Positions 24,536 through 34,632 of a DNA stretch of 35,202 nucleotides are shown piece after piece. Origin of the DNA: an uncultured Oscillospiraceae bacterium (GTDB lineage: Bacteria > Bacillota > Clostridia > Oscillospirales > Oscillospiraceae); assembly GCA_947585425.1 (NCBI GenBank), contig CANPWZ010000019.1:1-35202 (forward strand), read 5' to 3'. The notes under the pieces are model-generated. The model did no database searches and was not told the origin of the DNA. It worked only from the letters and a program-made list of their open reading frames with translations. The position numbers were made by a program, and so were the translations under genes. Each line of letters starts with the position of its first letter. Position 1 is the first letter of the stretch.

Positions 24536-25212
24536 TTTACTCCTCCTTTGGGGACCACATAGGTGTTGCCCGCCTGATCCACCGTCAGCAGGAAGACCTG
24601 CCTGACCGAGTGGAGCCTGTGGGCAGCCAGCTGTTTCTCCAGCCAGTTCTCTTCGTAGCCCATCCCCTTCAGGTTGTGGGAGAGCAGCCGCCCGTCGCTG
24701 ACGAGCACCACCGGCATGCCGGTCTCCTCCGGGGAGAGGCCCATCTGGGCGGCGGTGACCGGCTTGTCGGCGGCGGTGGGCAGCACGGAGAGCTGCCCGT
24801 TGGTCTCCAGCAGGGCGAATTTGACGGACTTGAAGTCGTTATAGCCCTGGATGCGCAGCTCCTCCATCAGCTCGTCGATGGTGAAGCGGGTGCGGCGGAG
24901 GGCCCCCTCCTGCACCACCCCGTCCCGGATGACGATGGAGGGCCGTCCCACCAGCAGGGCCCGGAACTTGATGGACTTGGTGCACAGCACCGACAGGATG
25001 GTGGACACCGCCAGCAGCACCGCGATGGGGATGAGGCCGGACAGCAGGGGGATGCCGTTGTCCTGCATGGGCACCGAGGCCAGATCCGCGATGATGAGGG
25101 CCAGCACCAGCTCCGACGGCTCAAGCTGGCCGATCTGGTGTTTGCCCAGCAGGCGGATGCCCGCCACGATGAGCAGATACAGGATCACGGTGCGGAGGAG
25201 TACCACGAACAT
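24532..25212 (-). CDS. DUF421 (YetF-like) membrane protein
   Basis: This 226-residue protein has three hydrophobic segments in the first 85 residues. It shows the family signature IRLLGKHQIGQLEPSELVLALIIADLASVPM and the cytoplasmic segment GRPSIVIRDGVVQEGALRRTRFTIDELMEELRIQGYNDFKSVKFALLETNGQLSV. Homologues are linked in Bacillus to spore or envelope properties, but no biochemical role is established. The start at 25212 has GAGGTG at a fitting distance; an earlier in-frame start would add 33 residues without a ribosome site. It forms a pair with the DUF4363 gene downstream. Confidence 0.85.
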   Translation of the reverse strand: MFVVLLRTVILYLLIVAGIRLLGKHQIGQLEPSELVLALIIADLASVPMQDNGIPLLSGLIPIAVLLAVSTILSVLCTKSIKFRALLVGRPSIVIRDGVVQEGALRRTRFTIDELMEELRIQGYNDFKSVKFALLETNGQLSVLPTAADKPVTAAQMGLSPEETGMPVVLVSDGRLLSHNLKGMGYEENWLEKQLAAHRLHSVRQVFLLTVDQAGNTYVVPKGGVK

Positions 25213-25264
25213 AAAAGCACCTCTTTCGGAAACAGGGAAAAATTCTCTGCACATTTTGTCCTGT

Positions 25265-25289
25265 AACCCGCCCGGATATGCGGCGGGTT
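25265..25289. repeat. Hairpin in the DUF421-carA divergent intergenic region
   Basis: An 8-bp inverted repeat AACCCGCC / GGCGGGTT (25265-25272 with 25282-25289) lies in the leader of the minus-strand gene. No T-tract long enough for a clear terminator follows on either strand. I see no PyrR-type or riboswitch motif around it. Confidence 0.4.
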
Positions 25290-25340
25290 TGTCCAAAACT
25301 CCGATTTTCAAAATCCCCGAAAAAACACGGAGGATGTTCT

Positions 25341-25369
25341 TGTCTTTTCGCCCGGGATACGCTAAAATA
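25341..25369 (+). promoter_or_regulatory. Promoter of carAB
   Basis: TTGTCT at 25341-25346 and TAAAAT at 25364-25369 are separated by 17 bp. Initiation near 25376 leaves about a 25-nt leader, too short for a pyrimidine attenuator. Confidence 0.65.
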
Positions 25370-25400
25370 GACAGAGTATGAAAAAAAGGCAGGGATAGCT

Positions 25401-26483
25401 TTGAAAGCGACTTTGATTCTGGCGAACGGGACCCTCTTCCACGGCCGGGCCATCGGCGCCACCGAGGACCGGGTGTGCGAGATGGTGTTCAATACCTCCA
25501 TGACCGGCTATCAGGAGATCCTCACCGACCCCTCCTACGCGGGGCAGGGGGTCGTGATGTCCTATCCCCTCATCGGCAACTACGGCGTCAATCACGAGGA
25601 CAACGAGTCCGCCCGCCCCTGGGCGGAGGCCTTCGTGGTCCGTCATCTGTCCCCGGAGGGGAGCAATTTCCGCTGTGAGGACACCCTCAACAACTATCTG
25701 AAATCCAATCACATCGTCGGCATCGAGGACATCGACACCCGGGCGCTGACGAAAATACTCCGCAGCCAGGGCACCATGAACGGCATGATCACCTGCGCGG
25801 AGCATTTTAATATCAACGAGGTCATGGAGAAGCTCCGGGCCTACCGGGTGGAGGGCACTGTGGAGCGGGTCACGTGCAGGGAGCCCTGGACCCTGCCCGC
25901 GGAGGGGGAGCGGAAGTACCGCGTCGCCCTGATGGACTACGGCATGAAGCGGAACATGGCCCAGTGTCTGGCGAAGCGCGGCTGCGAGGTCACCGTGCTG
26001 CCTGCCCACACCCCGGCCTCCGAGGTGCTGTCCGGCGGCTACGACGGGGTGATGCTCTCCAACGGCCCCGGCGACCCCGCCGACAACGTGGAGATCATCA
26101 AAGAGGTCAAAAAGCTGTATGACTCCAGCCTGCCCATCTTCGCCGTCTGCCTGGGCCACCAGCTGATGGCCCTGGCCACCGGCGCCAGGACCCACAAGAT
26201 GGTGTTCGGCCACCGGGGTGGCAACCACCCGGTGAAGGACGTCGAGGCGGGCCGCTGCTTCATCACCAGCCAGAACCACGGCTATGTGGTGGACGCCGAT
26301 ACGGTGGACCCCAACCTGGCCTCCGTCTCCCACGTGAACGTCAACGACAACACGGTGGAGGGCCTGAAATACAGGCGCCCCAACTGCTTCACCGTCCAGT
26401 TCCACCCCGAGGCCGCCCCCGGCCCCATGGATACGGAGTATCTGTTCGACCGCTTTATTGCCAGCATGGGAGGTGACCGGTAA
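25401..26483 (+). CDS. carA: Carbamoyl-phosphate synthase small (glutaminase) subunit
   Basis: This 360-residue subunit hydrolyses glutamine and channels ammonia to CarB for carbamoyl phosphate used in pyrimidine and arginine synthesis. The N-terminal domain begins [19 protein letters not shown]. The class I amidotransferase domain has the nucleophile Cys250 in [16 protein letters not shown] and the His-Glu pair in [12 protein letters not shown]. The start is TTG, since no ATG or GTG in frame would give a normal N-terminus; GGCAGGGA lies upstream. The stop overlaps the carB start (TAATG). Confidence 0.95.
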   Translation: MKATLILANGTLFHGRAIGATEDRVCEMVFNTSMTGYQEILTDPSYAGQGVVMSYPLIGNYGVNHEDNESARPWAEAFVVRHLSPEGSNFRCEDTLNNYLKSNHIVGIEDIDTRALTKILRSQGTMNGMITCAEHFNINEVMEKLRAYRVEGTVERVTCREPWTLPAEGERKYRVALMDYGMKRNMAQCLAKRGCEVTVLPAHTPASEVLSGGYDGVMLSNGPGDPADNVEIIKEVKKLYDSSLPIFAVCLGHQLMALATGARTHKMVFGHRGGNHPVKDVEAGRCFITSQNHGYVVDADTVDPNLASVSHVNVNDNTVEGLKYRRPNCFTVQFHPEAAPGPMDTEYLFDRFIASMGGDR

Positions 26484-29400
26484 TGCCTAAGGACCCCAAG
26501 ATCAAAAAGGTATTGGTGCTGGGCTCCGGCCCCATCGTCATCGGCCAGGCGGCGGAGTTCGACTACGCCGGCACCCAGGCCTGCCGCGCCCTGAAAGAGG
26601 AGGGCGTGGAGGTGGTGCTGGTCAACTCCAACCCGGCCACCATCATGACCGACAAGGACATCGCCGACCATGTGTACATCGAGCCGCTGAACATCCCCTC
26701 GGTGACCCAGGTCATCGAGATGGAGCGGCCCGACGCCATCCTGCCCACCCTGGGCGGCCAGACCGGGCTGAACCTGGCCATGAACCTCCACGAGCAGGGG
26801 GTTTTGGAGAAGTACGGCGTCCGCCTGCTGGGCACCAGCCCCGAGTCCATCCGCAAGGCGGAAGACCGGCAGGGCTTCAAGGACTGCATGGAGGAGATCG
26901 GCCAGCCCTGCGTCACCTCCGACGTGGTGGAGAGCGTGGACGGGGCGGTGGAGTTCGCCGAGAAGATCGGCTATCCCGTCATCGTCCGGCCGGCGTATAC
27001 CCTGGGCGGCACCGGCGGCGGCATCGCCTATGACGAGGCCTCCCTCCGGGAGATCGCCGACCGGGGCATCCATCTGTCCCGGGTGGGCCAGGTGCTCATC
27101 GAGCGGTGCATCTCCGGCTGGAAGGAGATCGAGTTCGAGGTCATGCGGGACTCCGCCGGCAACGTGATCCAGGTCTGCTCCATGGAGAACATCGACCCCG
27201 TGGGCGTCCACACCGGCGACTCCATCGTGGTGGCCCCCACCCAGACGCTGGCCAACAAGGAGTTCCAGATGCTCCGCACCGCCGCCCTGGACATCATCAC
27301 CGCCCTGAAGATCGAGGGCGGATGCAACTGCCAGTTCGCCCTGAACCCCGACAGCTACGAGTACGCCGTCATCGAGGTCAACCCCCGCGTGAGCCGCTCC
27401 TCCGCCCTGGCCTCAAAGGCCACCGGCTACCCCATCGCCAAGGTGGCCGCCAAGATCGCCCTGGGGTATACCCTGGACGAGATCCCCAACGCCGTCACCG
27501 GCAAGACCACCGCCTGTTTCGAGCCCACGGTGGACTACTGCGTGCTGAAGATCCCCCGCCTGCCCTTTGACAAGTTTACCACCGCCAGCCGCACCCTGGG
27601 CACCCAGATGAAGGCCACCGGCGAGGTCATGGCCATCGCCAACTCCTTCGAGGGGGCGCTGATGAAGGCCATCCGCTCCCTGGAGCTGAACGTGCGGGCC
27701 CTGAAGCTGGACAAGCTGGAGGGGCTGTATACCGACGAGATCGAGGATCTGCTGGTGAACGTCACCGACGAGCGGCTGTTTGTGGTGGCGGAGGCCCTCC
27801 GCCGGGGCTTCTCCCCCAGGAAGATCAACCACATCACCAAGATGGACATCTGGTTTCTGGAGCGGTTCAAGAACATCATCGACATGGAGAACGCCCTCAT
27901 CGCCTGCAAGGGCGCCCCTGACGAGGACACCCTCCGCCGGGCCAAGGTCATGTGCTTCGCCGACAGCTACATCGGCCACCTGTGCGGCATGGCCCAGGCC
28001 GATGTGAAGGCCCTCCGGGAGCAGTACGGCATCGTTCCCTCCTTCAAGATGGTGGACACCTGCGCCGCCGAGTTCGACGCCGAGACCCCCTACTACTATT
28101 CCTCCTACGACGGGGAGAACGAGGCGGTGGACACCGGCTCGGGCAAAAAGAAGGTGCTGGTGCTGGGCTCCGGCCCCATCCGCATCGGCCAGGGCATCGA
28201 GTTCGATTACTGCTCGGTCCACTCGGTGTGGGCCTTTTCCCGGATGGGCTACGAGACCATCATCGTCAACAACAACCCGGAGACCGTCTCCACCGACTTC
28301 GATGTGGCGGACAAGCTGTACTTCGAGCCCCTGACCGCCGAGGACGTGCAGAACATCGTGGAGCAGGAGCGGCCCTGGGGGGCGGTGGTCCAGTTCGGCG
28401 GCCAGACCGCAATCAAGCTGGCCAAGGCCCTCACTGATATGGGGGTCCCCATCCTGGGCACCTCCTCCGACGGCGTGGACGCCGCCGAGGACCGGGAGCG
28501 GTTTGACGCCATCCTCCAGAAGTGCGGCATCCCCCGGGCCCGGGGCAAGACCATCTTCACCACTCAGGAGGCCCTGGACGCCGCCCATGAGCTGGGCTAT
28601 CCCGTGCTGGTGCGGCCCTCCTACGTGCTGGGCGGCCAGGGGATGGAGATCGCCTACAACGACCGGAACATCGAGGAGTTCATGCGCATCATCAACCTGA
28701 CGGTGCAGGAGCATCCCATCCTGGTGGACAAGTACCTGATGGGCCGGGAGCTGGAGGTGGACGGCGTTTACGACGGGGAGGACATCCTGATCCCCGGCAT
28801 CATGGAGCATGTGGAGCGGGCCGGCGTCCACTCGGGCGACTCCATCGCGGTGTATCCGCCCCTCCACCTGGAGGACAAGCACCGGGAGCTGATCCTCCGC
28901 CACACCAAGAACATGGCCCGGGAGCTGGGGGTGGTGGGCCTCATCAACGCCCAGTACATCCTCTACAACGATGACATCTACGTCATCGAGGTGAACCCCC
29001 GGTCCAGCCGGACCATCCCCTATATCTCCAAGGTCACCGGCGTGCCTATCATCGACCTTGCCACCAAGGTCATGCTGGGGGAGAAGCTGAGGGATCTGGG
29101 CTACGGCACCGGCATCTATCCCGAGGCCAAATACTTTGCCGTGAAGGCCCCGGTGTTCTCCTTCGAGAAGCTCACCGACGTGGACACCGGCCTGGGGCCG
29201 GAGATGAAGTCCACCGGCGAGGTGCTGGGCATCGCCGAGACCTTCCCCCAGGCCCTGCTGAAGGCCTTTAAGGGCGCGGGCCTCCGGGCCCCCAAGAAGG
29301 GCGGCCGCATCATCGTCACCGTGAAGGACGAGGACAAGCGGGAGCTGCTGGGCATCGCCCGGGGCTTCGAGGAGATGGGGGTGGAGCTGTTCGCCACCTC

Positions 29401-29692
29401 CGGCACCTGCGACTATCTGAACGACAACGGCGTGGAGTGCAAACGGGTGAACCGCGTCACCCAGTCCCACCCCAACATTCTGGACATGATCGGCTCCGGC
29501 ACGGTGGATCTGGTCATCAACACCCCCACCAGGGGCCGCAAGCACGACTCCGACGGCTTCAAGATCCGCCGGGCCACCGTGGAACACAGCGTTGGCTGCG
29601 TCACCGCCATCGACACCGCCAAGGCGCTGCTCACCGTCCGGGAGCAGGGCAGGAGCGAGGACCTGGTGCCCATCGACGTGACAAAGATCTGA
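26483..29692 (+). CDS. carB: Carbamoyl-phosphate synthase large subunit
   Basis: This 1069-residue subunit makes carbamoyl phosphate from bicarbonate, ammonia and two ATP. Two homologous ATP-grasp halves begin with [21 protein letters not shown] (about residue 7) and [21 protein letters not shown] (about residue 556). An oligomerisation domain lies between them. A C-terminal MGS-like regulatory domain starts near residue 935 ([36 protein letters not shown]). Length is normal and no lesion is seen. It is translationally coupled to carA. Confidence 0.98.
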   Translation: MPKDPKIKKVLVLGSGPIVIGQAAEFDYAGTQACRALKEEGVEVVLVNSNPATIMTDKDIADHVYIEPLNIPSVTQVIEMERPDAILPTLGGQTGLNLAMNLHEQGVLEKYGVRLLGTSPESIRKAEDRQGFKDCMEEIGQPCVTSDVVESVDGAVEFAEKIGYPVIVRPAYTLGGTGGGIAYDEASLREIADRGIHLSRVGQVLIERCISGWKEIEFEVMRDSAGNVIQVCSMENIDPVGVHTGDSIVVAPTQTLANKEFQMLRTAALDIITALKIEGGCNCQFALNPDSYEYAVIEVNPRVSRSSALASKATGYPIAKVAAKIALGYTLDEIPNAVTGKTTACFEPTVDYCVLKIPRLPFDKFTTASRTLGTQMKATGEVMAIANSFEGALMKAIRSLELNVRALKLDKLEGLYTDEIEDLLVNVTDERLFVVAEALRRGFSPRKINHITKMDIWFLERFKNIIDMENALIACKGAPDEDTLRRAKVMCFADSYIGHLCGMAQADVKALREQYGIVPSFKMVDTCAAEFDAETPYYYSSYDGENEAVDTGSGKKKVLVLGSGPIRIGQGIEFDYCSVHSVWAFSRMGYETIIVNNNPETVSTDFDVADKLYFEPLTAEDVQNIVEQERPWGAVVQFGGQTAIKLAKALTDMGVPILGTSSDGVDAAEDRERFDAILQKCGIPRARGKTIFTTQEALDAAHELGYPVLVRPSYVLGGQGMEIAYNDRNIEEFMRIINLTVQEHPILVDKYLMGRELEVDGVYDGEDILIPGIMEHVERAGVHSGDSIAVYPPLHLEDKHRELILRHTKNMARELGVVGLINAQYILYNDDIYVIEVNPRSSRTIPYISKVTGVPIIDLATKVMLGEKLRDLGYGTGIYPEAKYFAVKAPVFSFEKLTDVDTGLGPEMKSTGEVLGIAETFPQALLKAFKGAGLRAPKKGGRIIVTVKDEDKRELLGIARGFEEMGVELFATSGTCDYLNDNGVECKRVNRVTQSHPNILDMIGSGTVDLVINTPTRGRKHDSDGFKIRRATVEHSVGCVTAIDTAKALLTVREQGRSEDLVPIDVTKI

Positions 29693-29742
29693 GCGTTTTC
29701 CCCGACCCCGCGCAGAGAGAAACAGGAAGGGAGGGCAGGACC

Positions 29743-30381
29743 ATGAAACAGCCGCGCATCTGGAAGATCAACTGGCCCTATCTGCTGGCGTCTGTCCTGG
29801 CGCCCCTCGCCCTCCTGCTGGTGTCCGTGCGGAACTGCTGGCGTCTGCCCGAGGATTGGGACGTAAAGCAGCTGCTCCAGCTCCCCCCGGTGCTGCCCTT
29901 CCGCTGGCCCCCCGACAGGCTGGCCTTCCTCCCCGTCGTGGTGCTGATCCTGTGCTGGCTGTGGTGGGACTTCGGGGTCCGGGGCATTTTCCGGCTCTGC
30001 CTGAACAGGGCGGAGCGGGATCTGGAGGAAAAGGGCTTTCGGTGCGCCCACGCCTTCACCGGCCGGAGCTGCGCCATGCTGGTAGACGAGGAGGCGGGCA
30101 AGCTCGCCCTGCTGTTCAAGTGGAACCCGTTTCGACCCTATACCTTATCCGCCAAGCGCATCGGAAAGGTGTGGGTGGAGGATGGCCGGCGGGGCCGCGG
30201 CGTCATGGAGGGCACCCGGCGGGTGAGCTTCCTGTTCACCGTGGACCGCGCCAAGGTGCGGGTGAACACCTTTTCCTCCAACCGGCGATGGAAGATGGAC
30301 GGCGACAACGTCCTCACCGCCATCTCCATGGCGGACATGATGGCGGAGCTGCTGGAGTCCATGAGAAAGGGGGAGGGCTGA
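29743..30381 (+). CDS. Hypothetical membrane protein downstream of carB
   Basis: This 212-residue protein has two hydrophobic segments, at about residues 12-30 and 63-88 (LAFLPVVVLILCWLWWDF). A cytoplasmic domain follows, rich in Arg and beta-strand-like pattern (KLALLFKWNPFRPYTLSAKRIGKVWVEDG). I do not recognise the family. GGAAGGGAGGG precedes the ATG. It starts 50 bp after carB with no terminator between, so read-through from carAB is possible. It ends one base before the next gene. Confidence 0.7.
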   Translation: MKQPRIWKINWPYLLASVLAPLALLLVSVRNCWRLPEDWDVKQLLQLPPVLPFRWPPDRLAFLPVVVLILCWLWWDFGVRGIFRLCLNRAERDLEEKGFRCAHAFTGRSCAMLVDEEAGKLALLFKWNPFRPYTLSAKRIGKVWVEDGRRGRGVMEGTRRVSFLFTVDRAKVRVNTFSSNRRWKMDGDNVLTAISMADMMAELLESMRKGEG

Positions 30382-30382
30382 T

Positions 30383-30739
30383 ATGCCTCTGAGGCCCTTG
30401 GAGCGGCTGAAGGCCCCCTTTCGGGACGACTGGTGCAAAAACTGCGGGCGCACCATGAACCACCCCCACAAGCGCCTGTTCGTCATCCCGGGCATGAAGG
30501 TGGGGTGCTATGAGTCCCACACCGATGTAGACTACTACCGGGAGGCCCTGCGGCCCGTGAAGGGGCGCGAGGACATCCCCGCCGGGACGTACGCCTGCCG
30601 CGCCGTGGAGTATCACTGCCCCCAGTGTGGGCGGCGGAGGGTGAAGCTGAGTATCTTCCTGCCTGTCCGTGACAAGATCAAACGGGAGGAGACCATCGTA
30701 TTCGACAACGGAAAGCGGCTGGAATTCCTCTGGGACTGA
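30383..30739 (+). CDS. Small protein with a two-CxxC zinc site, unknown function
   Basis: This 118-residue soluble protein has a DWCKNCGR pair near residue 18 and a YHCPQCGRRR pair near residue 79, spaced as a likely split zinc ribbon. A His/Tyr-rich central stretch (NHPHKRLFVIPGMKVGCYESHTDVDYY) lies between. The family is not recognised. Its ATG comes one base after the stop of the preceding membrane protein, within its ribosome-site region (AAAGGGGGAGG), so the two are coupled and probably work together. Confidence 0.7.
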   Translation: MPLRPLERLKAPFRDDWCKNCGRTMNHPHKRLFVIPGMKVGCYESHTDVDYYREALRPVKGREDIPAGTYACRAVEYHCPQCGRRRVKLSIFLPVRDKIKREETIVFDNGKRLEFLWD

Positions 30740-30749
30740 ATATTAGTGA

Positions 30750-30777
30750 GCGGGCCATCCCCATCGGGATGGCCCGC
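30750..30777 (+). terminator. Hairpin ahead of guaA, weak terminator
   Basis: A perfect 12-bp stem (30750-30761 with 30766-30777, loop CATC) is not followed by a T-tract, so it may be leaky. I see no clear promoter between it and guaA, and guaA may be partly read through from upstream. Confidence 0.45.
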
Positions 30778-30808
30778 GCGGCAAAAACACAACTTTGGAG
30801 GAACGCTT

Positions 30809-32359
30809 ATGAGTCATCAGACCGTGATCGTGCTGGATTTCGGCGGGCAGTACAACCAGCTCATCGCCCGGCGGGTCCGTGAGTGCGGCGTGTACTGCGA
30901 GCTGAAGCCCTATACCACCCCCCTGGACGAGCTCAGATCCATGGATCCCATCGGGATCATCTTTACCGGCGGGCCCCACAGCGTCTACGCCGAGGGAGCG
31001 CCCTCGGTGGATCCGGCCATCTTCTCCTGGGGGGTCCCTATCCTGGGCATCTGTTATGGCTGCCAGCTTATGGCCCATCTGCTGGGAGGCCGGGTGGTCC
31101 CCGCCCAGGACGACTCCGCCCGGGAGTACGGCAAGACCGCCACCGGGTTCGACACCGGCTGCAAGCTGTTTGGCGGCCTTCCCGCGGACGGGATCACCTG
31201 GATGAGCCACGGGGACTACATGGAGAAAGTGCCTGAGGGCTTCGCCCTCACCGCCTGGTCGGAGGCGTGTCCCAACGTAGCCATCGCCGACGAGGAGCGG
31301 GGGTTCTACGGCGTCCAGTTCCACCCGGAGGTCGACCATACCCAGCACGGCGTGGACATGATCCGCGCCTTCCTCTATGACGTCTGCGGCGCCCGGGGCG
31401 ACTGGTCCATGGAGGACTACAAGCGCACCGCCATCGCCGACATCCGCGCCAGAGTGGGGCAGGGAAAGGTGCTGCTGGCCCTGTCCGGCGGGGTGGACTC
31501 CTCCGTCATGGCCGCTCTGCTGGCCGAGGCGGTGGGCAGCCAGCTCACCTGCGTGTTCGTGGATCACGGCCTCATGCGCTTAAACGAGGGGGACGAGGTG
31601 GAGGCCGCCTTCGCCCCTTGGGACATCAACTTCGTCCGGGTCAACGCCGGGGAGCGCTTCCTCTCCAAGCTGGCCGGGGTGGAGGAGCCCGAGCGCAAGC
31701 GGAAGATCATTGGCGAGGAGTTCATCCGGGTATTCGAGGAGGAGGCCAAAAAGGTCGGCAAAGTGGACTTTTTGGCCCAGGGGACCATCTATCCCGACGT
31801 GATCGAGTCGGGCGGCACCGGGGCGGCGGGCGCCGCCGTCATCAAGAGCCACCACAACGTGGGCGGTCTGCCGGATACCGTGGATTTCAAGGAACTGATC
31901 GAGCCGCTCCGCCTGCTGTTCAAGGATGAGGTACGGCAGCTGGGCCGGGAGCTGGGTTTGCCGGAGTACCTGGTGACCCGCCAGCCCTTCCCGGGGCCTG
32001 GCCTTGCCATCCGCATCATCGGCGAGGTGACCAAAGCCAAGGCGGACACCCTGCGCCTGGCCGATTTCATCTTCCGGGACGAGCTGGCCAGGGCGGGGGA
32101 GGACAGGAACCTCAACCAGTATTTCGCCGTGCTCACCAACACCCGCTCCGTGGGCGTCATGGGGGACGGGCGGACCTACGACTACACCCTGGCCCTCCGG
32201 GCGGTGACCACCGCCGATTTCATGACCGCCGACTGGGCCCGCATCCCCTACGAGGTGCTGGACCGGGTGAGCGTGCGGATCGTCAACGAGGTCAGGGGGA
32301 TCAACCGCATCGTGTACGATATTACGTCCAAGCCGCCGGCCACGGTGGAGTGGGAATGA
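30809..32359 (+). CDS. guaA: GMP synthase (glutamine-hydrolysing)
   Basis: This 516-residue enzyme converts XMP to GMP using glutamine and ATP. The N-terminal amidotransferase domain has Cys82 in [15 protein letters not shown] and the His-Glu pair in FHPEVDHT. The ATP-pyrophosphatase domain has the P-loop SGGVDSS at residues 226-232. The C-terminal dimerisation domain ends [10 protein letters not shown], the invariant family ending. The ATG at 30809 has TTGGAGGA upstream; a longer reading would include the upstream hairpin. The 3' end of guaA is a known integration site for genomic islands, and composition changes right after its stop codon. Confidence 0.98.
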   Translation: MSHQTVIVLDFGGQYNQLIARRVRECGVYCELKPYTTPLDELRSMDPIGIIFTGGPHSVYAEGAPSVDPAIFSWGVPILGICYGCQLMAHLLGGRVVPAQDDSAREYGKTATGFDTGCKLFGGLPADGITWMSHGDYMEKVPEGFALTAWSEACPNVAIADEERGFYGVQFHPEVDHTQHGVDMIRAFLYDVCGARGDWSMEDYKRTAIADIRARVGQGKVLLALSGGVDSSVMAALLAEAVGSQLTCVFVDHGLMRLNEGDEVEAAFAPWDINFVRVNAGERFLSKLAGVEEPERKRKIIGEEFIRVFEEEAKKVGKVDFLAQGTIYPDVIESGGTGAAGAAVIKSHHNVGGLPDTVDFKELIEPLRLLFKDEVRQLGRELGLPEYLVTRQPFPGPGLAIRIIGEVTKAKADTLRLADFIFRDELARAGEDRNLNQYFAVLTNTRSVGVMGDGRTYDYTLALRAVTTADFMTADWARIPYEVLDRVSVRIVNEVRGINRIVYDITSKPPATVEWE

Positions 32360-32456
32360 TTTGCGCAGTCTGAGGCACAAATGACTCCTACTCTGAATTG
32401 GGGCATTGATGGTATTTGTAAAGTCTACCGCTACCCAAAACACGGAGGGCGAATAA

Positions 32457-33635
32457 ATGGCACTTACACATATAGATTGTTTTTCCGGGCCCGGTGGCAT
32501 ATGTACTGGCTTTCACGCAGCAGGGATAGATACTTTGGTTGCAATCGAATACATTAAAAGCTGTGTCGAAACATATTCAGCGAATCATCCTGAAGTACAT
32601 GTGATCCATTCAGATATACGTGATGTCGGTGCGGATCAAATATTGCCTTACATTCCTGCTGAGGGTGTTGATATTGTTTCATCTGGAATGCCCTGTGAAA
32701 CTTTTTCCACCGCCGGGAATACTTCAAGGTCATTTTATGATGATAGGCAGTTCTTGTTTCGGGAGGGAATAAGAATTGCAAAAATCGCAAAGGCAAAATT
32801 GATTCTATTTGAAAATGTACCCGGCATAACCACTAAAACCGTTGAAAAGGGAGCGAAAGAACTTATTGTTGATATACTCAAACGGGAACTCAGGGCAGCG
32901 GGATATGACAATTTCATTGAGGTTGTCCTAAACTCCACAAATTATGGCGTGCCACAACGCCGAAACCGTTTCTTTATGCTCGCTTCAAGGATAAAAGGGC
33001 TGACACTTTCTCCTCCGCCGCCTACACACGATGTCGAGGTAACCGTTTCAGATGCCTTTGCCGAACTTCCAAATATAAAGCCGAATACAAAAGAAGAAGG
33101 TAAAACCTATGTTGGCGATAGCTCTCCGTTTTCGGAGTTAATGCGTAATAATGAGTTCTGGAAGTTGGGAAAAGGTAAAAACATGGATCTGACTTACCAA
33201 ACTCCAATGAAACACCGAGCTTGTACGCTTGAACGATTTGCCCTATTGCGTCAAGGAGAGAGCCTAAAAGACCTTTTTGAGAGATATGTTGGCGAGGAAA
33301 GAGAGGAATTGCAGGCACATAGAATTCTCCCCCAAAAAATGTTCATTAAAAGGAATTATAGGTTAAAACCAACGGAAGCATCTCCAACCGTCACAAGTCA
33401 TTGCCTGGATGAGTTTGTCCATCCTATTTACGACAGGGCTTTGACAGTAAGAGAATGTGCAAGATTGCAGTCATTTCCGGATTGTTATGATTTTGCTGGT
33501 GGACCGTTTATAGTTCCTCATATTGACAGAATGGTTCAAGATAAGTATGAACAAATAGGAGATGCTGTCCCGCCGCTTCTTGCTTATGCGTGGGGAAAAC
33601 AGATGATTGAAATACTGCGAGGTGTGGAAGAATGA
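32457..33635 (+). CDS. DNA (cytosine-5) methyltransferase of a type II system
   Basis: This 392-residue enzyme transfers a methyl group from S-adenosylmethionine to C5 of cytosine in a specific DNA site. Motif I is DCFSGPGGICTGF (about residues 7-19) and motif IV GMPCETFS has catalytic Cys80. Motif VI is ENVPG (119-123), motif VIII has QRR at 167-169, motif IX is RECARLQSFPD, and motif X is QIGDAVPPLLA. The target-recognition region between VIII and IX is short and gives no readable site. GGAGG lies upstream. Its base composition is far more AT-rich than guaA and everything before it. The stop overlaps the start of the restriction enzyme, the usual protective order. Confidence 0.93.
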   Translation: MALTHIDCFSGPGGICTGFHAAGIDTLVAIEYIKSCVETYSANHPEVHVIHSDIRDVGADQILPYIPAEGVDIVSSGMPCETFSTAGNTSRSFYDDRQFLFREGIRIAKIAKAKLILFENVPGITTKTVEKGAKELIVDILKRELRAAGYDNFIEVVLNSTNYGVPQRRNRFFMLASRIKGLTLSPPPPTHDVEVTVSDAFAELPNIKPNTKEEGKTYVGDSSPFSELMRNNEFWKLGKGKNMDLTYQTPMKHRACTLERFALLRQGESLKDLFERYVGEEREELQAHRILPQKMFIKRNYRLKPTEASPTVTSHCLDEFVHPIYDRALTVRECARLQSFPDCYDFAGGPFIVPHIDRMVQDKYEQIGDAVPPLLAYAWGKQMIEILRGVEE

Positions 33636-34519
33636 CTATGGGGGAAATCCGTGATTTTTGCGGGCAAATATATGCTGATACTTATACTTGTGAACGGCAG
33701 CGGATCGAAAACGAAATAATAGCATCTTCAAGAACAGGGCTTGTCCCTGCCTCTAAAGAAGGTGAAATAGAGACGGCGTCACAAAAGGAAGCTATCAAAA
33801 TCGCTACGATTGAGGGCATAAAGCATTTCCCGGATGTTGAAGCCGAATCGATTTGGCGTGCTGTGTATGAAACCCATGTCCACAGGAAAAGCGGTATAAA
33901 TGATGCCGATACGATTTCAAAAGTTATCAGCGCTGACCAAAGCTGGAAGAAATCGAGCGGGCACGCTTTTGAGGAAATGATCAAAATATTAGGCACGGCA
34001 GCCTTGCACGACAGCGGAATAGACATTGTATTGCAGCGAGATCTAAACACCTTGATTAAAGCACAAGAATTAAGCAACGAACCTCGTGATATAAGTTGGC
34101 TCAAAGAACAGATCAAAGCGAGTACATTCGATTTATACGCTGTCGTTCATACACATGATGGTAAGCAATTCTGCTACGGCTGCATCCAAAGCAAAACGAG
34201 CGTCCGAGACAGAGTTACAAGAGACAGGGAACCGTCGATGCAGGCGATGCAGTCATTCTTTTGGAGTACGATAATTGTACTTGACGGAGACTTCCTCAAA
34301 TTACCCAAATTTATTTCGATGGTCAACGGCGGAACTGCGGAACACGTTGAAAACGGCTGGCACGGAATGTATGTGTTTTCAGAACAATATTCGCAGGATA
34401 GGATTTATTCTATCGACCTTGACTTTAAGAATTTCAAAGAACACGCAATGATAGCGGCAAATTATTGGTTGTCACAGAGACAGTGGTTCAATAGGCAGTG
34501 GCGAGCTGATCATCCATAA
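33632..34519 (+). CDS. Type II restriction endonuclease, possibly BsaWI-like
   Basis: This 295-residue protein starts inside the end of the methyltransferase gene (ATGA overlap), with GAGGTG 7 nt upstream; an ATG six bases later is an alternative. Its position, size and composition make it the cognate nuclease. It has a helix SWKKSSGHAFEEMIKIL (about 104-120). A core STFDLYAVV...CYGCIQSKTSVRDR (164-194) resembles a PD-(D/E)xK site with Asp167 and Lys188 and Gln in place of the usual acidic residue. The K-S-S-G-x-x-F-E helix and IQSKTS core recall the BsaWI family, whose members cut sites built on CCGG. That family call is moderate, and the recognition site is not known. Confidence 0.72.
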   Translation: MTMGEIRDFCGQIYADTYTCERQRIENEIIASSRTGLVPASKEGEIETASQKEAIKIATIEGIKHFPDVEAESIWRAVYETHVHRKSGINDADTISKVISADQSWKKSSGHAFEEMIKILGTAALHDSGIDIVLQRDLNTLIKAQELSNEPRDISWLKEQIKASTFDLYAVVHTHDGKQFCYGCIQSKTSVRDRVTRDREPSMQAMQSFFWSTIIVLDGDFLKLPKFISMVNGGTAEHVENGWHGMYVFSEQYSQDRIYSIDLDFKNFKEHAMIAANYWLSQRQWFNRQWRADHP

Positions 34520-34566
34520 TGTCATTCGGCAGCAGCTTACCGAATTATGGAATACTTAAAAAAAGG

Positions 34567-34603
34567 GAAAAGCCTTGAAACATAGTCGTTTCAAGGCTTT
34601 TTC
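34567..34603 (+). terminator. Terminator of the restriction-modification cassette
   Basis: A 14-15-bp AT-containing stem (34567-34581 with 34588-34603, loop ATAGTC) has its right arm ending CTTTTTC. Confidence 0.85.
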
Positions 34604-34604
34604 A

Positions 34605-34632
34605 TGGTCGGAGTGTAATTATAGGATTTGAA
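34605..34632 (-). other. tRNA-3'-end-like scrap, possible attachment-site remnant
   Basis: Read on the minus strand, TTCAAATCCT (34632-34623) is followed after 7 nt by CACTCCGACCA (34615-34605). These look like a T-loop and an acceptor strand with discriminator A and CCA. A true tRNA has 5 nt fewer between T-loop and acceptor, and no T-stem pairing is possible, so this is not a functional tRNA. It may be a decayed fragment or coincidence. Confidence 0.3.

Noticed and set aside
25213-25400. Pyrimidine-sensing attenuator ahead of carAB
   Set aside because: The carA promoter leaves only about 25 nt of leader and no PyrR-binding loop was seen; the hairpin at 25265-25289 lies upstream of the promoter.
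27413-29587. A 724-codon open frame on the minus strand opposite carB
   Set aside because: It is the mirror of GC-rich carB codon use, with low-complexity Gly/His/Val content and no ribosome site. carB on the plus strand is unambiguous.
32381-32557. A 58-codon frame overlapping the methyltransferase start (MTPTLNWGIDGICKVYRY)
   Set aside because: It has no ribosome site and ends inside methyltransferase motif coding in another frame. A control-protein role was considered, but no helix-turn-helix is visible.
34605-34632. A functional tRNA gene on the minus strand
   Set aside because: Spacing between T-loop and acceptor is wrong and no cloverleaf can be built upstream. It is kept only as a possible remnant.
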